Shown here: positions 1 through 7,763 of the stretch, piece by piece
How positions within the stretch are numbered: position 1 is the first letter of the stretch
Layout of the letters: the number at the start of each line of letters is the position of its first letter
DNA from: an uncultured Lachnospiraceae bacterium
GTDB taxonomy: Bacteria > Bacillota > Clostridia > Lachnospirales > Lachnospiraceae
Direction of reading: 5' to 3'
Assembly: GCA_958426095.1 (NCBI GenBank)
Contig: CATZYB010000025.1
Span: forward strand, 1 to 19,173
DNA: 19,173 nucleotides
Program-made: the position numbers and the translations under genes
The notes under the pieces: generated by a model
The model's input: only the letters and a program-made list of their open reading frames with translations
The model's database searches: none
What the model was told of the DNA's origin: nothing

Positions 1-824
1 TTCCTCTGGATTCTTTTGAAAACAGCGTCCTGTTGTCGATTCTTGGCGAATGCGCTCTGGCATTAGAGAATATTAAAAATGCCCGTGAAAAAGAGGAAGC
101 TGCTATTCTGGCTAAAAATGAGCAGCTTCGTGCAAACCTTCTTCGTGCCATTTCGCATGATCTGCGCACACCGCTTACGTCCATTTCCGGAAACGCTGAC
201 AACCTGCTGGCTAACTATCAAAAAATGGACGATGACACGAAAAAACGAACGTTTACAGATATTTATGACGATTCCATGTGGTTGATCAACCTGGTAGAGA
301 ATTTGCTGGCTATTACCAGGATTGAAGGCGGACAGGTTCACCTGACACAGTCCATGGAATTGATGGACGAGGTAGTTGCTGAGGCTCTGCGGCACATCAA
401 TCGCAAAAGTAAGGAACACACCATCCGTGTCAGTTCCTCCGAGGATTTTATTCTTGCAAGCATTGATGCCAAACTGATCGTCCAGGTTATCATCAATTTG
501 CTGGATAATGCTATCAAGTATACACCGGCCGGGTCTGTGATAGAGGTTCACACCGAGAAAAACAATGCGGCACGGCAAGTCCTTGTTTCTGTTTCTGACG
601 ACGGTCCCGGTATTCCTGATGACCAAAAGCCACATATTTTTGATATGTTTTACAGCGGAGCCAACAAAATCGCAGACAGCCGAAGAAGTCTCGGTTTGGG
701 CCTCTCGCTGTGCAAATCCATTGTCACTGCTCACGGAGGAACTATCTGGGTGACCAATCGTGACCCGAAAGGAACCGTCTTTACATTTACATTACCGGCA
801 GGGGAGGTTGAATTACATGAATAA
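1..824 (+). CDS. kdpD: Osmosensitive K+ channel sensor histidine kinase KdpD, C-terminal part (5' end outside window)
   Basis: The reading frame is open to the left edge (first full codon at 3), so only about the last 274 residues of a protein that is normally near 900 are present. KdpD is a membrane kinase that senses K+ limitation or turgor and phosphorylates KdpE. Visible parts, numbered from the TTG at 33, are the end of a GAF-like region (GECALALEN), the H box ISHDLRTPLTS with His42, the N box NLLDNAIKYTP around 155-165, the G1 box DDGPGIP around 189-195 and the G2 box GLGLSLCKS around 221-229. The kinase core looks intact. The USP-like and transmembrane parts must lie upstream. The stop overlaps the kdpE start by 8 nt, indicating translational coupling. 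The kdpFABC pump genes are not in this window. Confidence 0.9.
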   Translation, partial: PLDSFENSVLLSILGECALALENIKNAREKEEAAILAKNEQLRANLLRAISHDLRTPLTSISGNADNLLANYQKMDDDTKKRTFTDIYDDSMWLINLVENLLAITRIEGGQVHLTQSMELMDEVVAEALRHINRKSKEHTIRVSSSEDFILASIDAKLIVQVIINLLDNAIKYTPAGSVIEVHTEKNNAARQVLVSVSDDGPGIPDDQKPHIFDMFYSGANKIADSRRSLGLGLSLCKSIVTAHGGTIWVTNRDPKGTVFTFTLPAGEVELHE

Positions 825-1518
825 GCCCTTAATATTGGTTGTGGAGGATGATCTTCCGGTACGCAACCTGATTACAACGACATTAAAAACCAATGATTAT
901 CGCTATTTGGTCGCAGCGAATGGCGGAGCTGCTGTTTTGGAGGCGTCCTCCCATAATCCGGATATTATCCTGCTTGATCTCGGATTGCCGGATATGGACG
1001 GCGTACAGGTCATCCAGAATATCCGTTCGTGGTCAAATCTGCCGATTATCGTTATCAGCGCCCGCAGTGAAGATAATGATAAGATCGCAGCACTGGATGC
1101 AGGAGCTGATGATTACCTGACAAAGCCTTTTTCCGTAGAAGAACTACTGGCACGACTTCGGGTTACTCAAAGAAGACTTTCTTATATGACAGCAGAGATA
1201 CTGGCAGCCAGTTCTGTCTTTGTCAATGGAAAACTGAAGGTAGACTATGCCGGTGGATGCGCGTATCTGGATGACCAGGAGCTGCATCTGACACCGATTG
1301 AATATAAGCTGCTGTGTCTGCTGTCCAAAAATGTAGGAAAAGTGTTGACGCATACTTTTATTACACAAAATATCTGGGGACGGAGCTGGGATAATGATAT
1401 TGCCTCTCTCCGAGTCTTTATGGCAACGCTGAGAAAAAAACTGGAGCCAACACCGGATTCTCCACAGTATATCCAAACCCACATTGGGGTGGGGTATCGG
1501 ATGATGAAAGTGGAATAA
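817..1518 (+). CDS. kdpE: KDP operon response regulator KdpE (OmpR/PhoB family)
   Basis: A 233-residue DNA-binding response regulator and partner of KdpD, expected to activate transcription of the high-affinity K+ ATPase genes. The receiver domain (1-118) shows the acidic pocket E10-D12, phosphoacceptor Asp54 within LLDLGLPDMDG, and Lys103 in LTKPFS. The C-terminal winged helix (about 135-233) has the OmpR-type features LTPIEYKLL and the ending GVGYRM. I chose the ATG at 817 because AGGGGAGG at 800-807 lies about 9 nt upstream and because the protein then begins at the conserved MNKPLILVVEDD. A longer frame starting at 760 lies inside kdpD and adds only non-homologous residues. Likely co-transcribed with kdpD and ended by the hairpin that follows. 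Confidence 0.92.
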   Translation: MNKPLILVVEDDLPVRNLITTTLKTNDYRYLVAANGGAAVLEASSHNPDIILLDLGLPDMDGVQVIQNIRSWSNLPIIVISARSEDNDKIAALDAGADDYLTKPFSVEELLARLRVTQRRLSYMTAEILAASSVFVNGKLKVDYAGGCAYLDDQELHLTPIEYKLLCLLSKNVGKVLTHTFITQNIWGRSWDNDIASLRVFMATLRKKLEPTPDSPQYIQTHIGVGYRMMKVE

Positions 1519-1553
1519 AAAAATTCCGGTATGCCTTCTTATTGGGGTATGTA

Positions 1554-1588
1554 AAGGTGCTGGACGTCCAATGGCCGTCCAGCACCTT
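1554..1588 (+). terminator. Hairpin terminator after kdpE
   Basis: A perfect 13-bp inverted repeat (AAGGTGCTGGACG at 1554-1566, its complement at 1576-1588) with a 9-nt loop, followed by CTTCTTCATATCTTTC. The tail is pyrimidine-rich rather than a clean T run. It sits 35 nt after the kdpE stop and 41 nt before the end of the convergent araC-like gene, so it could act for both strands. Confidence 0.65.
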
Positions 1589-1629
1589 CTTCTTCATATC
1601 TTTCACCACCTGAATAATTTCAGCGACTG

Positions 1630-2814
1630 TCAGCTCTGACTGGTTATTTGATAGTTTTTTGGCGTCATCCCGGCAATTTTTTTAAAAGTTCTATAAAAAT
1701 GAGAATAATCATAATAATGTAAATCTAATGAAACTTCCAGCGGAGATAGTCCCGCTTTCAGCAGCAGCTTTGCTTCATCAATTTTACGTTTTTGAATATA
1801 TTCGATGATATTGATTCCCATTTCCGCCTTAAACCTGGAACGCAGCGATGTTTCCGAAATATAGAAGGTTTTAACAATATCCCGTACTTTCATGGAAGAA
1901 TATAAATTCAGGTCAATATACTGTATAATTGATTTAATTAAAGGGGAACAGCTAATATAGGCAAATTGGCTCATCATTTCCGTAAAATGGATAATAGCAC
2001 AGTCTCTGACACGCAGCACTTCTTCCAATGTCCGCTTTTCTTCAAGTTTCTACATATAATAATCCCGACATCTGTAGGCCTCCGAAATTTCAAATCCAAT
2101 CTGGATGACCTGTGAAGACAGCTTTTCCAAAACGATAATCGTATAGTTCTTTTCAGAGCGCAGCGTGTCTTCCGAAGAACTGGCCGGAATAATACTGCCT
2201 CCGGTTTTTACCAGGATTTCTTTGAGCTGTTCTGCATCCCCCTTCTGAACAACCTCTAAAAACTTCTGTTCATATAAATATTCATATAGATCCGATTGAA
2301 ATATTCTCCGGTCACAATCGAAATTCTTTTCAATACTGATCCGGTTTTCCCGGACCTGCCTATATAGTTCTTCGGAATAAGGACACTCAATATCATTTTT
2401 AAATACATAATTTAAATGGGTGAGGAAATCCCGGATGTCTCCCAGAGCTATCACCGGCAAAAGCGAAAGATACTCATGATATTGTTTCCATCGATTTCCG
2501 TCCTTTGTAACTTTTTGAATTCTCTCGCGAATCATTTCATCGGTTAAATATCCGATGGAGAAAGGACCGATAATCAAAATAGTTCCCGGATAAGTATATG
2601 TCAGAAAGTTTTCATCCAATATACCGGAAAACAGAAATGATTTTCTCTTCTCTTTGTCATAATATTTAGAAAAATCATAAGGCATAACGGCAGCACGTTC
2701 CGATGCATAACAGCTTTCCAGATTAAAATTTTCATCAAACACATGGATAGGAATATGCGTCATCACATGTATGGATTTAATTAGTTTTAGTTTATCTATT
2801 TCCTCCTTGTTCAT
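1630..2814 (-). pseudogene. AraC-family transcriptional regulator interrupted by one in-frame TAG
   Basis: Two open segments lie in the same frame on the minus strand, separated only by a TAG codon at 2052-2050. The upstream half (about 254 residues from ATG 2814) is a sensory region containing IIGPFSIGYLTDE and ending EAYRCRDYYM. The downstream half carries a complete AraC-type double helix-turn-helix (SLRSRFKAEMGINIIEYIQKR, then DYSHFYRTFKKIAGMTPKNY). Together they form about 393 residues, the architecture of AraC regulators with a long N-terminal domain of the YSIRK-associated regulator type. Reading across the stop gives DYYM-*-KLEEKRTLEEV, so a CAG (Gln) to TAG change is the simplest explanation. 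The preferred start ATG 2814 has GGAGGG about 13 nt upstream, a long spacing. A TTG at 2028 could allow the DNA-binding half to be made alone. A sequencing error is possible. Confidence 0.75.
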
Positions 2815-2931
2815 TATAAGTTTTATTCCCTCCTTCGTAATCAAATACATGTATATAATCATACTGTTTTAATGGTTTTTAAACTTGTAAAAAAACAGGT
2901 TATATGTAATTTCCAATAATTATTACTTAAC

Positions 2932-2965
2932 AAAAAGAGAATGGCACCAACACCATTCCCTTTTT
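2932..2965 (-). terminator. Bidirectional hairpin terminator after the copZ-like gene
   Basis: A 13-bp stem with one mismatch (2932-2944 with 2953-2965) and an 8-nt loop (CACCAACA). Both sides end in a run of A or T, so a U tract follows the stem in either direction. On the minus strand it lies about 60 nt beyond the stop of the copZ-like gene and just upstream of the araC-like gene. Confidence 0.75.
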
Positions 2966-3023
2966 ATTTTATCATATTTAATCAACATGTCCGTTGCAAA
3001 TGCAACATTTATTAAATTTCTCC

Positions 3024-3278
3024 TTATTTTCGAAACAAAGAAAATCCTTTCTTCTCATAAGGCTCTGTTTTTATACCGGTAACACTGTAGCCCGTTGCAT
3101 CAATAGCCGCTTTTAATGCTTCTTCATCAAGCGCTTCCTCAGCAATAATCTCCGTCGTATTTTTACGATGGGATGATGTCACTTTTTTCACCTTAAAATC
3201 CCGACGCACCGCATCATTAATGTGTGCCTCGCACATCTGGCAGGCCATGCCCTCCACGTTCAATGTAATTTTAACCAT
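3024..3278 (-). CDS. Heavy-metal-associated (HMA) domain protein, CopZ-like
   Basis: An 84-residue soluble protein with one ferredoxin-like HMA domain. It opens VKITLNVEGMACQMCEAHI, the usual metal-site loop GMxCxxC with Cys13 and Cys16, and later has the family's AIDATGYSV segment near residues 61-69. Such proteins bind Cu(I) or related soft metals and hand them to P-type ATPases or regulators. About 15 extra residues at the C-terminus (KTEPYEKKGFSLFRK) exceed the minimal domain. The ATG at 3278 has AGGAGGG 8 nt upstream and sits 20 nt from the predicted transcription start. No CopA ATPase or CsoR/CopY regulator gene is adjacent, so the metal and partner are unknown. It appears to be monocistronic between its own promoter and terminator. 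Confidence 0.85.
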   Translation of the reverse strand: MVKITLNVEGMACQMCEAHINDAVRRDFKVKKVTSSHRKNTTEIIAEEALDEEALKAAIDATGYSVTGIKTEPYEKKGFSLFRK

Positions 3279-3304
3279 GGTTAGTCCCTCCTAATATCAA
3301 TCCC

Positions 3305-3333
3305 ATTATACCAATAGGATAGTTGCTTGTCAA
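3305..3333 (-). promoter_or_regulatory. Consensus sigma-A promoter of the copZ-like gene
   Basis: On the minus strand there is TTGACA (3333-3328), a 17-nt spacer and TATAAT (3310-3305), matching the housekeeping consensus at all twelve positions. It predicts a start near 3298 and a 5' UTR of about 20 nt. No metal-regulator operator I recognise (such as TACAnnTGTA) overlaps it. Confidence 0.85.
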
Positions 3334-3359
3334 GGAACGTCTCCTATCTGGCACTCAGC

Positions 3360-4283
3360 CTATTTCCTCAGCTCGTAAAAAATCTGCTCATCGCTTAGTT
3401 CCGGATTATCCTGCACAAGCTTCACTATTTTTCTAATATATTCTAATTCTTCTTCCAGCATATCCGCCATATCCTCTTCCGAAATATTTCTGGCTAATTT
3501 CTTTCTGATCTGAGAAATCACTTTTATTGTCTCGCCTTCATTCCGTCCTTCTCTTAGGCCTTCCTTGCGCCCTTCTTTACGCCCTTCTCTTAGACCTTCC
3601 TTGCGCCCTTCTTTACGTCCCTCTTCCAAATTTTCCTGAAGCCGCATAAATAATGTCATATATTCTCGCCTCCATTCCTTATTTGCCTTAATTTGAGCCA
3701 CTTCGCGCTTAATCATATCAACAAAATCATTCTCGTTTTCAACGTCATGGTTATTCACATACATCAAGAAAGCTTTAAGATTCTGGTCAATTTGCTCCAT
3801 ATCCCCTTTGGAATTAAGAAATACTTTAACTGTCTCATCGCCTAATGCGACATCCATGTCCTCTATACAGCGATTTTCAAAAGTGTAAATACAACGATTT
3901 TTACCAAACAAATCGAATCGACATATAAATATAACATAGCTGCGTTTCAATTTATCATAAAGTTCGCCTTTTTCGATAAGTTCTAAATCGATCATTCCCT
4001 GGTAATAACGGCTGCGTTTTGGCAAATGTCCCCGCTTTGTCGGCTGCATCTCAATATTATAAACCGTATTGGCCGCATCCTTGACATAAACATCCAAACG
4101 AACGCTTTTTGCGTCCGCCGTCATATTTATAATTTTTTGTTCTTCCGGATAATCAATGTGGTCAACCTCAATGTTTAAAATCGCTTCAATTGTCCGCTTG
4201 CAGATTTCCGGATTCCTCATTACCTTTCCAAAGAGGAAATCATCTGTGATCTCCAGTTCCTCCCATGTTTTAATAATACCCAT
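3360..4283 (-). CDS. Rpn family recombination-promoting nuclease / PD-(D/E)XK transposase-like protein
   Basis: 307 residues beginning with WEELEITDDFLFGKVM, the typical opening of the PD-(D/E)XK nuclease 'transposase' family that includes E. coli RpnA-E. The nuclease core is visible as RLDVYVKD (Asp near 74) and NIEMQPTKRG (Glu near 87), followed by RSRYYQGMID. Family members are DNA endonucleases linked to RecA-independent recombination and often occur as many scattered copies. Residues 220-250 form a charged repeat of E-G-R-K type, then a helical tail with two LEEE-type segments. The ATG at 4283 has AAGGAGAG 8 nt upstream and an own promoter further up. No terminal inverted repeats were seen, so this is not a complete insertion sequence. 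Cellular role unknown. Confidence 0.87.
   Translation of the reverse strand: MGIIKTWEELEITDDFLFGKVMRNPEICKRTIEAILNIEVDHIDYPEEQKIINMTADAKSVRLDVYVKDAANTVYNIEMQPTKRGHLPKRSRYYQGMIDLELIEKGELYDKLKRSYVIFICRFDLFGKNRCIYTFENRCIEDMDVALGDETVKVFLNSKGDMEQIDQNLKAFLMYVNNHDVENENDFVDMIKREVAQIKANKEWRREYMTLFMRLQENLEEGRKEGRKEGLREGRKEGRKEGLREGRNEGETIKVISQIRKKLARNISEEDMADMLEEELEYIRKIVKLVQDNPELSDEQIFYELRK
3534..3626 (-). repeat. In-frame tandem repeat (E-G-R-K units) in the Rpn-like gene
   Basis: The protein repeats EGRKEGRKEGLR twice and then ends EGRNEG: a 12-residue (36-nt) unit, itself built of 4-residue (12-nt) steps. The DNA shows alternating CTTCTTTACGCC and CTTCTCTTAGGCC blocks. Such highly charged, probably helical repeats are common and length-variable in this nuclease family. 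The short identical blocks make copy-number slippage likely. Confidence 0.85.
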
Positions 4284-4385
4284 ATGTATCTCTCCTTATT
4301 TTTTATCGTTCATATTCTCTGTCCTTTGTTCATTGGGTGGAATCTTCTTTGGTAATTTATTTATTTTTTCTTTCGTTCTCTTTTT

Positions 4386-4414
4386 ATTATATTTGAAACA
4401 AAAATAAAAGTAAA
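4386..4414 (-). promoter_or_regulatory. Probable promoter of the Rpn-like gene
   Basis: On the minus strand TTTACT (4414-4409), a 17-nt spacer and TATAAT (4391-4386). The -10 is perfect and the -35 matches four of six. The predicted transcript has an AT-rich leader of roughly 95 nt before the ATG at 4283, in which I see no clear structure. Confidence 0.55.
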
Positions 4415-4429
4415 TAGCTCTGCAAAAAC

Positions 4430-4484
4430 AAAACCCTCAAACAAAAGCACACTGATTGCTGAATGCCGTCTGTTTGAGGGTTTT
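4430..4484 (-). terminator. Terminator of the rimP-ribF operon
   Basis: A perfect 14-bp inverted repeat (AAAACCCTCAAACA at 4430-4443 with TGTTTGAGGGTTTT at 4471-4484) and a 27-nt loop that contains a further AGCA/TGCT pairing. On the minus strand it starts 6 nt after the ribF stop and is followed by GTTTTTGC, a U-rich tail. It marks the end of the housekeeping operon. There is no rpsO gene after ribF here. Confidence 0.85.
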
Positions 4485-4490
4485 ATAGTC

Positions 4491-5462
4491 TTATAAATCC
4501 GGATGGGTTCCAAAATATTCCATGGTTCCTGCCTTATCCTTATGAATCTGGTTTTTCAGCGCGTCCACACCGTCAAATTTCATCTCCGGACGTTCAAAAC
4601 GGAAGAGCTGAACTTCAATCTCTTCACCATACAAACTTCCGGAAAAATCATAAACATAGGTTTCCATCCGCTTGCTGTTGTTATCTGCCACTGTCGGATT
4701 AAAGCCGATATTTGTCACTGAATGGTACACATAATCACCGACAATGGTCCGAGAAGAATAAACGCCGTTTGGCGGCATGATCTTATGCATCGGCGGCATC
4801 ACATTTGCCGTTGGCATACCAAGTTTCCGACCAAGCTGACGGCCATGAACAACTTCCCCGGACACAGCAAATGGCGCTCCGAGCATTTCTGCGGCAAACT
4901 CCATATCCCCCCGGCGAATGGCCTCACGAATAAGCGTGCTGCTTATATCCCGGAATTCCTTCCGTCCCGTAAACTGTCCGTCCTTATAAATCGGAGCCTC
5001 AATCTGAAGCTTCTGACAGACATCCGCCGTAAATCCCATTTCCTTTCCGAGTTCTCTCAGCATCTCCACATTTCCCCGGCGCTCATGCCCAAAATGGAAA
5101 TCGCTGCCAGAGACAATGACTTTGGCGCCAAGGCCATCCACGAGAACATCCTTTACAAAATCCTCCGCCTCAATTCCGGAAGTCTCCTTCGTAAAAGGAA
5201 ATTCAATCAGCACGTCAATCCCCATCTTTTCCGCCCATTTAATCCGCTCCTCACGGGTAAAGATTAAATCCAGCGGTCTATTTGACAAAAGGGAGGCCGG
5301 ATGAAAATCAAAGGTAAACATCACCGCCTGAAGCCCTTCTGCCTTATGCTGTTTTATTTTCTCTATCAAAATCTGGTGTCCCCGGTGCAGGCCGTCAAAC
5401 TTTCCCAGAGCCACCGCCGTATTTTCCAAATGTATATCTCTTGTTCCTGTAATATAAATCAT
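4491..5462 (-). CDS. ribF: Bifunctional riboflavin kinase / FAD synthetase
   Basis: A 323-residue enzyme that phosphorylates riboflavin to FMN and adenylylates FMN to FAD in the cytoplasm. The N-terminal nucleotidyltransferase domain has GKFDGLHRGHQ (residues 20-30), SGSDFHFGHERRGN and the ISSTLIREAI motif. The C-terminal flavokinase domain has GRKLGMPTANV, NGVYSS, NIGFNPT and METYVYDF. Its length is normal for RibF (about 310-325). The ATG at 5462 follows GGTAGGAGATTCGGC and lies 17 nt after the truB stop. It is the last gene of the operon, followed by the strong hairpin at 4430-4484. No FMN riboswitch precedes it, so expression probably follows the translation operon. Confidence 0.95.
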   Translation of the reverse strand: MIYITGTRDIHLENTAVALGKFDGLHRGHQILIEKIKQHKAEGLQAVMFTFDFHPASLLSNRPLDLIFTREERIKWAEKMGIDVLIEFPFTKETSGIEAEDFVKDVLVDGLGAKVIVSGSDFHFGHERRGNVEMLRELGKEMGFTADVCQKLQIEAPIYKDGQFTGRKEFRDISSTLIREAIRRGDMEFAAEMLGAPFAVSGEVVHGRQLGRKLGMPTANVMPPMHKIMPPNGVYSSRTIVGDYVYHSVTNIGFNPTVADNNSKRMETYVYDFSGSLYGEEIEVQLFRFERPEMKFDGVDALKNQIHKDKAGTMEYFGTHPDL

Positions 5463-5479
5463 GCCGAATCTCCTACCGA

Positions 5480-6424
5480 TTACACAAACATTTTTTCGTT
5501 TTTAAACATTCTGTGCCGTCCGTCATATACATAGATCGCACAAAACTGTCCCTTACTGTCGTAAACCCGGATTTTTTCGCCGGATTCCGGCTCTTTCCCG
5601 ACTCCGGAGTTTTTTTCTGCGCCATTCCCTCCGCAGCTCTCCAAAATCAGGTCCTCCCTATAAAGCATATTTCCATTATACAACAAACGGTCAACCGATG
5701 CATTGGTTCTTCCCGCAGGCCACATGGTAAACATACTGTCAATTGAATGGATAATGGAATCCATCTGCTGATTCTGAGCGCAGGTTTCTACCTGAGCCAA
5801 GGTCATGGCATCCTCTATTTTAAAGACGCCGACCCGGGTTCGTGTAAGTTTCTCCATAGCTCCACCACAGCCAAGCTGCTCACCGATGTCATGGCACAAG
5901 GTCCGGATATAGGTCCCTTTGGAACAATGCACACGCATATGTACGTGAATCCCATCCGCCTCAATCTCCAGCAAGTCCAGCTCCAATATGTGCACACGCC
6001 GGGCTTTCCGCTCGATCACCTGACCTTCCCGGGCCAGTTCATATAACTTTTTCCCCTGAACCTTCAACGCCGAATACATCGGCGGAATCTGGTCATAATC
6101 CCCGCGAAACTGTTCCAGAACTCCTTCCAGACTCTCTCTCGTCACCTTGACCGGTGACTCTTTCAGAATCTTCCCCGTCATATCCTGAGTATCCGTCACC
6201 ACACCAAGGCGCATAACCGTTTCATAGACCTTATCCTTGTCCGTCAGCAGATCGCAGACCTTCGTTCCTTTGCCAAGGCAGACCGGAAGAACGCCGACCG
6301 CCTCCGGATCCAATGTTCCTGTATGTCCGATTTTCTTTTGTTTTAATATGCCCCGAAGCCTGGCCACCACATCATGCGATGTGAAACCAGCTTCTTTATA
6401 GATGTTAATAATTCCGTTATACAT
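5480..6424 (-). CDS. truB: tRNA pseudouridine(55) synthase TruB
   Basis: Makes pseudouridine at position 55 in the T-loop of tRNAs. The protein opens GIINIYKEAGFTSHDVV and carries the catalytic motif GHTGTLDPEAVGVLPVCLG, with Asp39 as the nucleophile, then the family segments YETVMRLG and IPPMYSALKVQGKKLYELAREG. The C-terminus is a TruB_C/PUA-like domain preceded by a Gly/Glu-rich linker (GGNGAEKNSGVGKEPESGE) that looks like an insertion. I prefer the ATG at 6424, giving 314 residues starting MYNG. An in-frame TTG at 6433 would add MKQ and has AGAAGGG close upstream. The ATG overlaps the nrnA stop by 8 nt, indicating coupling. Confidence 0.95.
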   Translation of the reverse strand: MYNGIINIYKEAGFTSHDVVARLRGILKQKKIGHTGTLDPEAVGVLPVCLGKGTKVCDLLTDKDKVYETVMRLGVVTDTQDMTGKILKESPVKVTRESLEGVLEQFRGDYDQIPPMYSALKVQGKKLYELAREGQVIERKARRVHILELDLLEIEADGIHVHMRVHCSKGTYIRTLCHDIGEQLGCGGAMEKLTRTRVGVFKIEDAMTLAQVETCAQNQQMDSIIHSIDSMFTMWPAGRTNASVDRLLYNGNMLYREDLILESCGGNGAEKNSGVGKEPESGEKIRVYDSKGQFCAIYVYDGRHRMFKNEKMFV

Positions 6425-7388
6425 CTGCTTCAAGCTGCCCTTCTATCGCTTCTAAAAATGTTTTCAAAGGCTCTTTCCAATTTCCCTGAACCGTACAGCC
6501 CGCCGCCCGGACATGTCCTCCGCCGCCAAAAACAGCCGCCACTTTGTTGACATCCACAAAACGTTTGGAACGGAAACTGAATTTACTTGTCCCTTCTTCC
6601 GTCTCAGAAATAAGGACCGCCACCTCAACACCCTTTGTCAGTCGAAGCTGCTCCACAATACCTTCTAAGTCATTGTGATCCGCACCGAACCGTTCAAACA
6701 TTTCCCGATCAACTACCGTATATATACAACGTCCCCCAAAGACACAGACACTATTTAACAAAGCCTGTCCCATCAACCGGGCCTGGGTGTAGGTACGTTC
6801 ATAGAAAACTTCGTCAATAAAACGGCTGCAGTCCACACCGATGCTCATCAAGTGTCCGGCAATCCGCATAGTATGCTCACTGGTACTGGAATATTTAAAT
6901 ACCCCTGAATCACAGATAATCCCCATGTACAGAGCTTCTGCAGAAGCCAGGCCGATTTTGTCTTTATCCAGTAAATCATAGACCACTTCACTGGCTGAAC
7001 TGGCCTCCGGCACAACATGATTCGCCTCAGCAAATTTTGTATTACTCACATGGTGATCAACATTGATAGTCGTTTTTGCCATGTCAAAATAAAACTCGGC
7101 GCCCTGTGTCATACGGTCCTTCTGACTCGTATCCAGACAGATAAACAAATCATACACCCTTGGTTCTCTCCCCGGTTGTTTAATCTCCTCCGTGCGTTTC
7201 ACCAGTTTGTAACTTTCTGCAATAGGTTCCAGATAAACATCCACTGAGATATCTGGGTAATTTTCTAAAATATAATTGTAAAGTCCCATGCAGGAACCGA
7301 CACAGTCACCATCCGGCCGGGTATGACCTGCAATGGCAACCGTCCGGCTCCCCATAATCTGATTTTCAAGAAAGCTCTTCATCCTCAT
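6417..7388 (-). CDS. nrnA: DHH-family bifunctional oligoribonuclease / pAp phosphatase NrnA
   Basis: Degrades 2-5 nt RNA fragments to mononucleotides and hydrolyses 3'-phosphoadenosine 5'-phosphate, acting in the cytoplasm with Mn2+. The 323 residues contain all DHH motifs: GHTRPDGDCVGS (His22, Asp26, Asp28), CLDTS (Asp86), VDHH (111-113), ICDSGVFKYSSTS (Asp160), and the DHHA1 substrate loop GGGGHVRAAGC. The usual position between rbfA/infB and truB supports this. Two starts are close, ATG 7388 and ATG 7382. The second has better spacing from AAAGAGG, the first is the longest frame. Both lie inside the end of rbfA, which is overlapped by about 20 nt. Confidence 0.93.
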   Translation of the reverse strand: MRMKSFLENQIMGSRTVAIAGHTRPDGDCVGSCMGLYNYILENYPDISVDVYLEPIAESYKLVKRTEEIKQPGREPRVYDLFICLDTSQKDRMTQGAEFYFDMAKTTINVDHHVSNTKFAEANHVVPEASSASEVVYDLLDKDKIGLASAEALYMGIICDSGVFKYSSTSEHTMRIAGHLMSIGVDCSRFIDEVFYERTYTQARLMGQALLNSVCVFGGRCIYTVVDREMFERFGADHNDLEGIVEQLRLTKGVEVAVLISETEEGTSKFSFRSKRFVDVNKVAAVFGGGGHVRAAGCTVQGNWKEPLKTFLEAIEGQLEADV

Positions 7389-7752
7389 CTTCCTCTTTCA
7401 AATCTTTATTGACTTCGGAAATCATTTTTGACATATTGACACCGTATTCGATGGACTGGTCCATAATAAAGGTAATGGCCGGTGTATTTCTCAAATTCAC
7501 CGAATGGGCCAATTCTTTACGAATATATCCCATCGCACTGTTTAAACCTTCCAGCGTAGCTTTCTGATCGGTCTCATCGCCGAAAACACTGATATAAGCT
7601 TTACAGCTCTTTAAATCCGGAGCCACTTCCACCGCCACCACGGAGGTCAGCGGCGAAATGCGCGGATCTTTGATTTCTCTCGAAATGATCCGGCTCAATT
7701 CACGCTGAACTTCCCCGTTAATACGGGTATTTTTAATACTGTTTTTTCTCAT
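7366..7752 (-). CDS. rbfA: 30S ribosome-binding factor RbfA
   Basis: A 128-residue small-subunit assembly factor that binds near helix 1 and helix 28 of 16S rRNA and supports its 5'-end maturation and cold adaptation. The sequence opens with basic residues and INGEVQRELSRIISREIKDPRI, and contains VEVAPDLKSCKAYISVFGD and the KH-like segment IRKELAHSVNLRNTPAITFIMDQSIEYG. The C-terminus is very acidic (KEEDEDEELS) and is the part overlapped by nrnA. The ATG at 7752 has AAAGGAAT upstream and lies 11 nt after the infB stop. Confidence 0.95.
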   Translation of the reverse strand: MRKNSIKNTRINGEVQRELSRIISREIKDPRISPLTSVVAVEVAPDLKSCKAYISVFGDETDQKATLEGLNSAMGYIRKELAHSVNLRNTPAITFIMDQSIEYGVNMSKMISEVNKDLKEEDEDEELS

Positions 7753-7763
7753 ATAATTCCTTT

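Noticed and set aside
63..734. A 223-residue open frame antisense to kdpD
   Set aside because: It has no ribosome site and no recognisable pattern, and it covers the conserved kinase motifs coded on the plus strand.
760..816. Longer kdpE start at 760
   Set aside because: It lies inside kdpD and adds a basic stretch not found in receivers; the ATG at 817 has a good ribosome site.
2863..2900. Inverted repeat ACTGTTTT...AAAACAGG upstream of the araC-like gene as an operator or attenuator
   Set aside because: It is mostly poly-A/T pairing with a long loop and cannot be told from chance in this AT-rich stretch.
2993..3006. Small dyad GTTGCA-AA-TGCAAC downstream of the copZ-like gene
   Set aside because: Six-bp arms in a 3' region, between a stop codon and a clear terminator; no support for a function.
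4722..5267. A 181-residue plus-strand frame across ribF, and similar frames across truB and nusA
   Set aside because: They are shadows of strongly conserved minus-strand genes, rich in His/Pro/Ser as expected for antisense frames.
5463..5479. Possible FMN riboswitch before ribF
   Set aside because: Only 17 nt separate truB and ribF, too short for the RFN element, and no such structure was seen upstream of the operon.
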